Source: an uncultured Clostridiaceae bacterium
Lineage (GTDB): Bacteria > Bacillota > Clostridia > TANB77 > CAG-508
Length of the DNA: 48,431 bases
Direction of reading: 5' to 3'
Assembly: GCA_947577025.1 (NCBI GenBank)
Contig: CANPTO010000016.1
Coordinates: 1-48,431 of the forward strand
Shown: positions 1 to 8,440 of the stretch, one piece after another
How the letters are laid out: every line of letters starts with the position of its first letter
How positions within the stretch are numbered: position 1 is the first letter of the stretch
The notes under the pieces: generated by a model
What the model was told of the DNA's origin: nothing
Database searches by the model: none
Seen by the model: the letters and a program-made list of their open reading frames with translations, nothing else
Translations under genes and position numbers: made by a program

Positions 1-42
1 ATAATATAATAAATTTATAAAAAAGAGCTTGACAAAAATTAG

Positions 43-231
43 ATAGTCAATTTTATTTGTAATAAATTAAACAAAGAAGAAGGTACAATTATTCTTTTAT
101 ATTATATGGAAAAATACACAGATAAAGAAATTGGAAAAATAATGAATATAAAAGAAAGTACAATAAGAACTAAAAGGACACGAGCAAAAGAAAAACTAAG
201 AAAAATTTATAAAGAATATGGGAGGTTGTAA
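43..231 (+). pseudogene. C-terminal fragment of a sigma-70 family (ECF-like) RNA polymerase sigma factor
   Basis: The reading frame is open from a TAG at 40-42 to the TAA at 229-231. It reads as sigma region 4: a run ending in LLYYMEKYTDKEIGKIMNIK, then ESTIRTKRTRAKEKLR, which is the helix-turn-helix that contacts the -35 element. There is no region 2 and no plausible start codon with a ribosome binding site. The 40 bases upstream are stop-rich in all three frames, so this looks like a truncated remnant rather than a gene cut by the window edge. It ends 2 bases before the anti-sigma-like gene, the usual sigma/anti-sigma order. Family recognition is by eye; that it is dead is inferred. Confidence 0.6.
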
Positions 232-233
232 GT

Positions 234-1430
234 ATGGATGAATTAGATAAAAAATTATTTAATGATTTGTCAGAGAAAGTAGAGATTCCTATTAGATGTG
301 AATATATTATAAAAAATGCATTAAAAAATGGAAATAATAAAAGCAAAAATATATTGAAAAATATTATTTTAATAGTAGCAAGAACGTGTGGGATAATATT
401 TTTAACATCAGGAATAGTATTTGCCTCTGCAAAAATATATAAAAATGTATGGAAAGAGCCTAAAAAAATTGATAATTTCTATGGCGATAATTATGAATAT
501 GATGAAAATGCTTTGTATGGAACAGGACATTCAAAAGATATTGATATAAGTAAAAATAATGCTATTACAAAAGAGGAAGCACAAATAAAATTTGAAGAGA
601 TACTAAAAAAATTTGGATATGAAAATGAAAAAATTATATCAATAGAATTAGCTGATAATCCTGCAGATGATAGTTTATTTTATAGAGCAACAACAGAAAA
701 TAAATTTATGCTAGATATAGATGCAAAAGACACTAGAAATTTTAAGATATTCACAGACATTGCATATAAAGATATAGATAAATATAGGGGAACGCAGGAA
801 GAAGTAGAAAAAGTAGTTGAGGAAATATGTAAAAAATATGGATATGATTTATCAAAATATAATCATAAAGAAATTGGATTTAATATGGCACAAAGCGTTT
901 TTGAAGAATCTTTATCAAATAATACTTATATAGAGTATTGTCCAGAAAATGCAAATATATGGGGAGTTGGATATAATAAAGAGTATAATGGAGTTGTGAA
1001 TCGATCTGAAGAAATAAAAGTAGGAATAATCCCAGAAATAAATGAGTTATATTATTTTATATATACAAATAAAGCTCCTGAAAACACAGATATAGTAATA
1101 GATAAAGAAAAGGCAAAAGAAATAGCAATAGAAAAAGAAAAACAATTAAATATAGGATACAATATTAAAAATACTAGTGTTGAGTTAGATATAGTAAAAA
1201 TGAATGGAAATGCATACTTAAGAGAAAATAACTTTGAACATTATTATGAGTCAAGTACTACTGAAAATTATCCATTAAATAAACTTTTATATTATCGTGT
1301 AGAAGAAAAAGTAAGACAAGTATGGAGAGTTAAGTTAGAATTTGAACCAACAGAAAAATTAGAATATAGCGAATATAGTTTTACATATTTTATAGATACT
1401 ACTACTGGTGAAATTGTTGGTGGAGAATAA
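234..1430 (+). CDS. Single-pass membrane protein, probable anti-sigma-factor-like regulator
   Basis: 398 residues. An N-terminal cytoplasmic stretch of about 38 residues (MDELDKKLFNDLSEKVEIPI onward) precedes one transmembrane helix at roughly residues 40-65, then a large acidic, probably extracellular domain. This topology and the position directly after a sigma region-4 fragment fit an ECF anti-sigma factor. The outer part has two weakly repeated halves (EEAQIKFEEILKKFGYENEK and EEVEKVVEEICKKYGYDLSK) resembling PepSY/YcdB-like folds, and it ends in a strand-rich tail (FTYFIDTTTGEIVGGE) typical of such domains. The ATG at 234 has the good ribosome binding site GGGAGG at 220-225. The role is inferred from topology and context; with the sigma partner truncated it may be a relic. 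Confidence 0.5.
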   Translation: MDELDKKLFNDLSEKVEIPIRCEYIIKNALKNGNNKSKNILKNIILIVARTCGIIFLTSGIVFASAKIYKNVWKEPKKIDNFYGDNYEYDENALYGTGHSKDIDISKNNAITKEEAQIKFEEILKKFGYENEKIISIELADNPADDSLFYRATTENKFMLDIDAKDTRNFKIFTDIAYKDIDKYRGTQEEVEKVVEEICKKYGYDLSKYNHKEIGFNMAQSVFEESLSNNTYIEYCPENANIWGVGYNKEYNGVVNRSEEIKVGIIPEINELYYFIYTNKAPENTDIVIDKEKAKEIAIEKEKQLNIGYNIKNTSVELDIVKMNGNAYLRENNFEHYYESSTTENYPLNKLLYYRVEEKVRQVWRVKLEFEPTEKLEYSEYSFTYFIDTTTGEIVGGE

Positions 1431-1463
1431 AGCATAACACACAATTTCAAGGAGGACGAAAGT

Positions 1464-1517
1464 ATGAAAAAAATCAAATTTTCTCGGGCATTTAACATTA
1501 GTGTAAAATTATTGTAG
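1464..1517 (+). CDS. Possible 17-residue small ORF or leader peptide
   Basis: An ATG at 1464 sits 7 bases after a near-perfect Shine-Dalgarno AAGGAGGA (1449-1456), which is rare for random sequence here. The frame reads MKKIKFSRAFNISVKLL and stops at 1515-1517. The eighth codon is CGG; skipping its C would give a different 13-residue end. The peptide is basic and has no recognisable family. It could be the decayed start of a lost gene. Confidence 0.25.
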   Translation: MKKIKFSRAFNISVKLL

Positions 1518-1534
1518 AAAAATTTCTAAAAGAT

Positions 1535-1563
1535 TTGACATGTTATGTAAAATATTATATACT
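1535..1563 (+). promoter_or_regulatory. Sigma-A-type promoter for the 77-residue membrane protein
   Basis: TTGACA at 1535-1540 and TATACT at 1558-1563 are separated by 17 bases. Transcription would start near 1570, about 40 bases before the ATG at 1613. Confidence 0.75.
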
Positions 1564-1612
1564 ATAAATGTAACAAATATAAAAGCCAAATTAAGGAAGG
1601 ACGGTAAAGTGT

Positions 1613-1846
1613 ATGAAACGGGTATTAGGCGTAATTTTAATTTTAGTTGCTATCGTAGGAGGTATATATGTCGCAGGCTGGCTATTTTTTGTTAAAGCCA
1701 TTGCGGACATGATCGTAGCTATCAAAGCAGGATTTATTGCAATGGATATTGCAATAGGTATAGCTGAAATATGTATTTGTATGCCGATAGCTACAACAAT
1801 CGCTTGTGGAATCGCAATGCTCGGATTTGCAATGATAGTTGATTAA
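1613..1846 (+). CDS. Small two-helix membrane protein of unknown function
   Basis: 77 residues, almost entirely hydrophobic: one helix at about residues 4-29 and another at about 45-74, with the Cys-rich stretch IAEICICMPIATTIACG between or within them. I do not recognise a family. It is a complete single-gene unit with its own strong promoter (1535-1563), the ribosome binding site AAGGAAGG just upstream and a terminator at 1862-1894. Base use differs from its neighbours (more G and C at third positions), suggesting separate origin. Its third codon is CGG, read in frame, which matters for the CGG frameshift hypothesis: skipping that C would end translation after four residues. Holin-like or bacteriocin-like small proteins have this shape, but nothing here proves either. 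Confidence 0.55.
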   Translation: MKRVLGVILILVAIVGGIYVAGWLFFVKAIADMIVAIKAGFIAMDIAIGIAEICICMPIATTIACGIAMLGFAMIVD

Positions 1847-1861
1847 CACTTTTTTGGTAAG

Positions 1862-1894
1862 AAAAGGCAGGAAATTAGTTTCTTGCCTTTTTTA
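1862..1894 (+). terminator. Rho-independent terminator
   Basis: AAAAGGCAGGAAA pairs with TTTCTTGCCTTTT across a short loop and is followed by a T run. It lies 15 bases after the stop of the 77-residue gene. Confidence 0.85.
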
Positions 1895-1898
1895 TGGT

Positions 1899-2004
1899 GC
1901 AAACAAGAAAAATATTATGTGCATTGTTTACGGCACACATACTTATACATAAACCGCTACGACTTTTAGTTGTAGGATGTGCTATATGGTATATTTTAGT
2001 TTGC
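1899..2004. ncRNA. Candidate structured RNA or palindromic mobile-element remnant (three-way junction)
   Basis: GCAAAC at 1899-1904 pairs with GTTTGC at 1999-2004, extended by AAAATAT with ATATTTT. Inside are two hairpins: TGTGC with GCACA (about 1918-1937) and CTACGAC with GTTGTAG (1957-1975). The second resembles the terminal palindromes of IS200/IS605-type elements. No ORF lies inside, so it could be a small RNA or a non-autonomous element. The pairing is visible; the identity is not. Confidence 0.35.
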
Positions 2005-2061
2005 TCATACTATTTAAATATCCCCAAAGGCATAATTGCCTAAGGAAAATTCACATAAATA

Positions 2062-2090
2062 TTGATTTTGTAACAGAAATGTAATATAAT
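2062..2090 (+). promoter_or_regulatory. Promoter of the thioester adhesin gene
   Basis: TTGATT at 2062-2067 and TATAAT at 2085-2090 with a 17-base spacer. Transcription would start near 2097, leaving a leader of about 180 bases that begins with the hairpin at 2100-2146. Confidence 0.65.
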
Positions 2091-2099
2091 TATAATATA

Positions 2100-2181
2100 G
2101 TGCCAATATACAAATATAAAACCCAAAAATGTATATCCCTAGGCACAATTTTTAAGGAGAAAAAGTATATTAAAAAGTGCC
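2100..2181 (+). promoter_or_regulatory. Leader RNA with mutually exclusive hairpins
   Basis: GTGCC (2100-2104) plus ATATAC (2106-2111) can pair with GTATAT (2131-2136) and GGCAC (2142-2146). The same GGCAC can instead pair with a second GTGCC at 2177-2181, enclosing the ribosome-binding-like AAGGAG at 2154-2159. Two alternative structures in a long leader suggest a switch, but no known riboswitch consensus was recognised. Confidence 0.35.
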
Positions 2182-2275
2182 AAATATTACTATTGACTTA
2201 AATACTAAAACTCTTTAAAATATAATATATATAAGTATATATTAAATACAAAAATATAAAAAGGATGGTTAAAAT

Positions 2276-5200
2276 ATGAAATTAAAGAAAATGATTTTAA
2301 GCGTACTAACAATAATAATATTAATAACAATGTGGTTAGGGATGACAAGCAAAGTTAATGCAGAAACAATAAGTCCACCAATATACTTAGGTTTAGAAAG
2401 ATATCGAAGTTCAGGATATTCATACATGGCAATAGAAAAAGTTATGTGGAAAATAAGCTCATATGATAATGCCTCTGGAAGTAACCCAAATAAAAACAGA
2501 ACACTATACTGCATAAAAGCAGGTGCAGGGTTTGGGTCAAGAGACGATATGGGTCAATATGTAGGTGAAAATGTTATACGACCATATAGCCAAAAATTTG
2601 ACTTAAAAAATAGAACATCAATAACAGGAAATTACTTAGATGTACTTCCAAGTGGAAGTGACTATAATTCACTAATATGGGTATTAGAACAATGCTATGT
2701 GCCAGAAAATGATACAAACCATGAATATAGAAAAAAATTATTAAATGCTGCTGGAATACCTAGTAGTAAAATAAGTGATGATGAAATAGATGTTGCACAA
2801 CAATTAGCAATATGGTATTTTACTAAAAATGATAAAACTGATTATAAAGTAACAGCAAGAACATTTGCATTAGCAGTAAAAGAAAAACAAGATGCAGACT
2901 ATATAGTTATAGATGATAAATTTAATAGAGGAGACCAAAGAAACGAAGATGCAGTAGCACTATTTAACTACTTAGTAGATGGAGGACTAGCAAATGCAAG
3001 TAAAACACCTACACCAAATAATACAAAAAATCCAATATCAATAAATACAAGTAGTAGTAAAATTGTAGAAGAAGGAAACAACTATTTACTAGGTCCATAT
3101 ACACTAAATGAAGAAGTAAACAATATAGAATACACACTATCATATAGCTTAAAAAATGGAAACACAGATGTACCATATACATTACTAAATAGCAGTAAAA
3201 CAGCTACAAAATTAGAAGACGTAATAGGTAGCCAATTTTATATAAGAGTATCAAAAGATAACTATGCTTCAGGTTTAAAATTTAAAGTAGCAGCAAAAAC
3301 ATATGAAACAACACTTACATATTTATCAGTAGTAAACGCACAAGCAACATATGATCAACCAGTTGTTGAAATAGGCAAAGAAGAAAAAAATTACGAACTA
3401 GAAATAACAACACCAAACATACCAGAAGTAAAACTATTTGACTTAGCATTAAGAAAATTCATAACAAAAATAAACAATACAACATATGATAGAGTTCCAA
3501 ATATAACAAATGAGCAAATATCAAAGCTAAATAATGGAGTATGGACAGTAGAAAAGAAGCATACAAAAGTGCCATTGCAAGTAGAAACAGGAGATACAGT
3601 ATTATATACAATAAGAATATATAATGAAGGAGAAGTTGCAGGAAAAGCAACTAAAATAACAGACTATTTACCAGAAGGACTAAAACTAAAACAAAATAGT
3701 ACAATAAACACTGAAAATGGTTGGACAAATCCATCAGGAGATGGGAAAACAATAGAAACAAACAAATTAAGTGGCAGAGTATTACAGCCATGTAATGGAA
3801 GCACAATAGACTATGCAGATGTACAAATAGAATGTGAAGTAACAGCATTAAGTGACACAACAGGAAAAACACTAAAAAATATAGCCGAAATAACAGAGCA
3901 TAAAGATGCAGATGGAAATGATATAACAGATAGAGACTCTGTGCCAAACAACTTATCAACAGAGCAAAAACAAAATTATAACCCAGGAAATTCAGAAAAA
4001 GGCTGGGGTTACCAAGATGATGATGATTATGAAGAACTAGTAATGCCAGGAAAATACTTTGACTTAGCATTAAGAAAATTCATAACAAAAATAAACGATA
4101 AAGCATATGATAGAGTTCCAAATATAACATCTGAACAATTATCAAAACTAAATAATGGAACATCAACAGTAGAAAAAACACACACAAAAGCACCACTACA
4201 AGTAGAAACAGGGGACATAGTGCTGTATACAATAAGAATATATAATGAAGGAGAGCTAGCAGGAAAAGCAACTAAAATAACAGACCACTTACCAGAAGGG
4301 CTAAAATTAAAAGAAAATAGTACAATAAATACTGAAAATGGTTGGACAAATCCATCAGGAGATGGAAAAACAATAGAAACAAGTAAATTAGATGAAAGAA
4401 TATTACAAGCATTTAATGGAAGCAAACTAGACTATGCAGATGTACAAATAGAATGTGAAGTAACAGCACTAAGTGACACAACAGGAAAAACACTAAAAAA
4501 TGTAGCACAAATAACAGAACATAAAGACGCATATGGAAAGAACATAACAGATAGAGACTCTCAGCCAAACAACTTAACACAAGAGCAAAAACAAAACTAC
4601 AACCCAGGAAACTCAGAAAAAGGTTGGGGATACCAAGACGATGACGACTATGAAGAACTAGTAATGCCAGGAAAGAAATTTGACTTAGCACTAAGAAAAT
4701 TCATAACAAAAATAAATGATACAGAATATAATAGAGAGCCACAAATAACATCTGAACAATTAGCAAAACTAAATAATGGAACAGACACAGTAGAAAAAAT
4801 ACACACAAAAGCACCATTACAAGTAGAAACAGGAGATACAGTACTATACACAATAAGAATATATAATGAAGGAACATTAGCAGGAAAAGCAACTAAAATA
4901 ACAGACCACTTACCAGAAGGTCTAAAACTAAAAGAAAATAGTACAATAAATACAGAAAATGGTTGGACAAATCCATCAGGAGATGGAAAAACAATAGAAA
5001 CAGACAAACTAAAAGAAAGAATATTACAAGCATTTAATGGAAGCAAACTAGACTATGCAGACGTACAAATAGAATGTGAAGTAATAGCACTAAGTGACAC
5101 AACAGGAAAAACACTAAAAAATGTAGCACAAATAACAGAACATAAAGACGCATATGGAAATGATATAACAGATAGAGACTCTCAGCCAAACAACCTAACA

Positions 5201-7946
5201 GAAGAGCAAAAACAAAACTACAATCCAGGAACTTCAGAATTAGGATGGGGATACCAAGATGATGACGACTATGAAGAACTAGTAATGCCAGCTAAATACT
5301 TTGACCTAGCATTAAGAAAATTTATAACAGAAGTTGATAAAAAACAAGAAAATGGTACAAATATACAAATAACAACAAAAGAACCAAAAGTAGATGTAAC
5401 ACCTTTAAAAGATGGAACTGGAACAACAGCAATATACAAACACGAAAAATCGCCACTAGGAGTTGCAGTAGGAAATGAAGTAATATATACAATAAGAATA
5501 TATAATGAAGGACAACTAGATGGATATGTAACAGAAATAACAGACTACTTACCACCAGAGCTAGAATTTGTAAATGATGAATTTAATGCAAAATATGGAT
5601 GGACATCTGAAGGAAGAATAATAAAAACAGATATAACTTCACCAAATACAAAAAATTCTGCTAATAGAGACAGTATATATAGCCAAAGAACAACAAACGA
5701 TGATAAAGTATTACTAAAAGCATTTAATGGAGAAGAATTAGACTATATAGATGTAAAAATAAAATGTAGAGTAGTAAATGTGCAAAAATTAGATACTATA
5801 ATAACAAATATAGCAGAAATAACAGGATTTACAGACTCTAGAGGAAATACAGTAATAGATAGAGACTCAACAGCAGACAGTTTAACAAAAGACAATTCAA
5901 AAGAGCAAGATGATATAAAAGACGATAATTTACCACAAGACATAGACCTACCAGACTATAGAGGAAGAGACACAAACAAATCAATACTAACAGACTCTAC
6001 ATATCATTATAAAGGTCAACAAGATGATGATGACTTTGACAAACTAATTATACAAGAATTTGACTTAGCATTAAGAAAATTTATAACAGCAGTAAATGAG
6101 CAAAAAGTAACAAATAGATATCCAGTATTTACAACTGAAAAAGATGAAAATGGAAACTACATATATAAACACACAAAAGAGCCAATAGAAGTAGAAACAA
6201 CAGACTTAGTAGAATACACAATAAGGATATATAATGAAGGAAATGTAGCAGGGTATGCAAAAGAAGTAAAAGACAATATCCCAAGTGGTCTAGAGTTCAT
6301 ACCAACAAGCGAAACAAATAAAGAGTACAGATGGAAAATGTTAGATGAACAAGGAAATGAAACTGAGGAAGTATCAAAAGCAAAATACATAACAACAGAC
6401 TATTTATCAAAAGAACAAGAAAGTGAAGAAAGAGAAAACCTAATATCTCCATTTGACCAAGAAACAATGGGAGCACCATCATATAAAGATGTAAAAGTAG
6501 TATTCAAAGTAATAGCACCAAGTAAGTATGAAGGAATAATAACAAATATTGCAGAAATATCAGACGATTCAGACGAAAATGGAAATCCAATAATAGATAA
6601 AGACTCAGAGCCAAACAATGATGACGAAAAAGAAGATGACATAGATGTAGAACACATTAAATTATCATACTTTGACTTAGCATTAAGAAAATTCATAACA
6701 GCAGTAAATGAAAAAGAAGTAAGCGATAGATATCCTGTATTTAGCATAGATGAAGAAGGAAACTATATATACACACATACAAAAGAGCCAGTAGAAGTAG
6801 AAAATGGAAATATAGTAACATATACATTACGTATATATAATGAAGGAACAAAAGCAGGATATGCAACAGAGATAATGGATGATATTCCAGAAGGATTAAA
6901 GTTTGTTCCAGATAATGAGGAAAATGTTAAATATAATTGGATAATGTATAGAAAAGTTGAAGAAAATGAAGAAATTGATGAAGTAATGGATTTCGATGGA
7001 GTTAAGTATGTAGAAACTAATGATGCAAATAAAGCAGATATTATAGTTACAGATTATTTATCACGTGGAGCAGAGCATGCTAACCGGTAGAAACAACCTA
7101 TTAAAGCCATTTGACAAAAATACAATGGAAGAACCAGATTATAGAGAAATAAAGGCAGTGTTTGAAGTAACTGAACCTAATACATCAGATAGAATATTAA
7201 TAAATCAAGCTCAAATAACAAATGATGAAGATGAGAACGGAAAAGACGTTATAGATATAGACTCAACACCAAATAAATGGATAGAAGGCGAAGACGACCA
7301 AGACATAGAAAAAGTAAAAGTAAAATACTTTGACTTAAGCCTAAGAAAATGGGTAACTCAGGCTATAGTTATAGAAAACGGTAAAGAAAAAGTTACCGAA
7401 ACAGGACACCACGCAGAAGATGACCCAGAAGAAGTAGTAAAAGTAGAAATAGAAAAGAGCAAAATAAACAAAGTAGTTGTAAAATTTAGGTACAAAATAA
7501 GAGTTACAAACGAAGGAGAAATACCAGGATATGCGTTAGAAGTATCAGACTACATACCAGAAGGACTAAAATTTGTTCAAGCAGATAATCCAAACTGGAA
7601 ACAAGTAGATGGAAAAATAGTAACACAAGCACTAGCAACAACCCTATTAAAACCAGGAGAAAGTAGCGAAGTAGAAGTACTATTAACATGGATAAATGGA
7701 AACAATAATTTAGGACTAAAAGTAAACGTAGCAGAAATAAGCAAAGACAAAAATGACAGCAACACACCAGACATAGACTCAGTACCAAACAACAAAAAAC
7801 CAGGAGAAGACGACATAGATGATGCACCAGTAATACTTGCAACAAAAACAGGAGAACTAATAAACACAAACTACATAATACTAATAACAGGTTCACTATC
7901 AATAATAGGGGCAGGAGTAATACTAATTAAAAAATATGTATTATAA
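2276..7946 (+). CDS. Thioester-domain surface adhesin with DUF11-like repeats, split by a +1 frameshift at CGG
   Basis: Frame 0 runs to a TAG at 7088-7090 (1604 residues). Removing one C at 7085 joins it to the downstream frame and gives 1889 residues. A signal peptide covers about residues 1-29. The head looks like a thioester domain: Cys79 in LYCIKAG and Gln176 in the QLAIW motif, the pair that forms the Cys-Gln bond in Gram-positive adhesins. Seven repeats follow, each opening with a form of FDLALRKFIT (nt 3437, 4058, 4679, 5300, 6059, 6671, 7329) and closing with NIAEIT and DRDS/PNN motifs; the repeated Lys suggests isopeptide cross-linking (inference). The C-terminus has TKTGE, a transmembrane helix and two Lys, like a degenerate sortase signal. 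The promoter at 2062-2090 and terminator at 7959-7999 make it a single-gene unit. Confidence 0.8.
3437..5299 (+). repeat. Three tandem 621-bp repeats inside the adhesin gene
   Basis: Successive copies of TTTGACTTAGCATTAAGAAA (or close variants) begin at 3437, 4058, 4679 and 5300, exactly 621 bases apart (207 codons). Copies two and three are nearly identical over long stretches. Later repeats are 759 and 612 bases long and more diverged. Confidence 0.9.
7085..7087 (+). other. CGG frameshift site 1 (AAC-CGG-TAG)
   Basis: Skipping the C gives GGT AGA AAC AAC and continues into the rest of the repeat (GRNNLLKPFDKNTM), which aligns with RENLISPFDQETM of the previous repeat. Frame 0 meets TAG straight after CGG. 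Confidence 0.8.
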
Positions 7947-7958
7947 AATATAATAAAA

Positions 7959-7999
7959 AATAACGCTATTTAGAATATTTACTAAGTAGCGTTATTTTT
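7959..7999 (+). terminator. Terminator of the adhesin gene
   Basis: AATAACGCTA (7959-7968) pairs with TAGCGTTATT (7987-7996) and is followed by T residues. The T run forms part of the MITE target site. Confidence 0.8.
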
Positions 8000-8003
8000 A
8001 TAG

Positions 8004-8188
8004 GTTACAGTTCACAGCCTGTTTGCTATACACTAGCGCGAAGGGGTTAATATATTTTATTTTTGTAATGTAGACCCGACAGCCCTTTGAGGCGGGGGAA
8101 TACCCCTTGTCTTGGAGGGCGTAATGGAAAAAATAAAATATATTAACCCCTGGGAGCGGACTTTAAACGATAAACTGTGAATTGTAAC
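8004..8188. mobile_element. 185-bp MITE with terminal inverted repeats and 8-bp target duplication
   Basis: The ends GTTACAGTTCACAG (8004-8017) and CTGTGAATTGTAAC (8175-8188) are inverted repeats with one mismatch. Both sides carry the direct repeat TTTTATAG (7996-8003 and 8189-8196). A perfect 22-bp inner inverted repeat lies at 8043-8064 and 8129-8150. The centre is G+C-rich, unlike the surroundings, and contains no ORF. Termini, duplication and lack of coding content define a non-autonomous transposable element; the parent transposase family is not visible here. Confidence 0.85.
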
Positions 8189-8440
8189 TTTTATAGTAAT
8201 AACTAAATGCTTTATTTAAAATAACTATTGTATTTTGTAGCAGTTTGCGATAAAATATATTGAAAGTTTTTGTAATATAAAAAATTAAAAGATAGATAAA
8301 TAAAAAAATATATCACAAGTTGTAAAAAACTTTTTTAATTTAATACTTAAAAACGACACAAAAATAAGAAGAATTATATTAAAATAACAAATGAAAAAAA
8401 CAAGCTAAAGCTCAAATTAAAAAAGTATGAGGTGGTAAGG
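8189..8440 (+). promoter_or_regulatory. spoIIE upstream region with a possible Spo0A box
   Basis: No gene is visible. AACGACA at 8352-8358 is close to the reverse complement (TTCGACA) of the Spo0A box. TAAAAT at 8380-8385 could be a -10. Spo0A activation of spoIIE is established in Bacillus; here it is inferred from a partial match only. Confidence 0.3.

Noticed and set aside
2008..2181. Cyclic-di-GMP riboswitch before the adhesin
   Set aside because: Neither the class I nor class II conserved core is recognisable; only unassigned hairpins are present.
6860..7100. Adhesin break explained as two separate genes with overlapping ends
   Set aside because: The second piece starts in mid-repeat without signal peptide or usable binding site, and the joined text aligns with the preceding repeat.
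3459..7902. Many long minus-strand ORFs opposite the adhesin gene, rich in Leu, Phe and Tyr
   Set aside because: They mirror the A-rich coding strand (poly-Leu/Phe composition), lack binding sites and repeat with the repeats of the sense gene.
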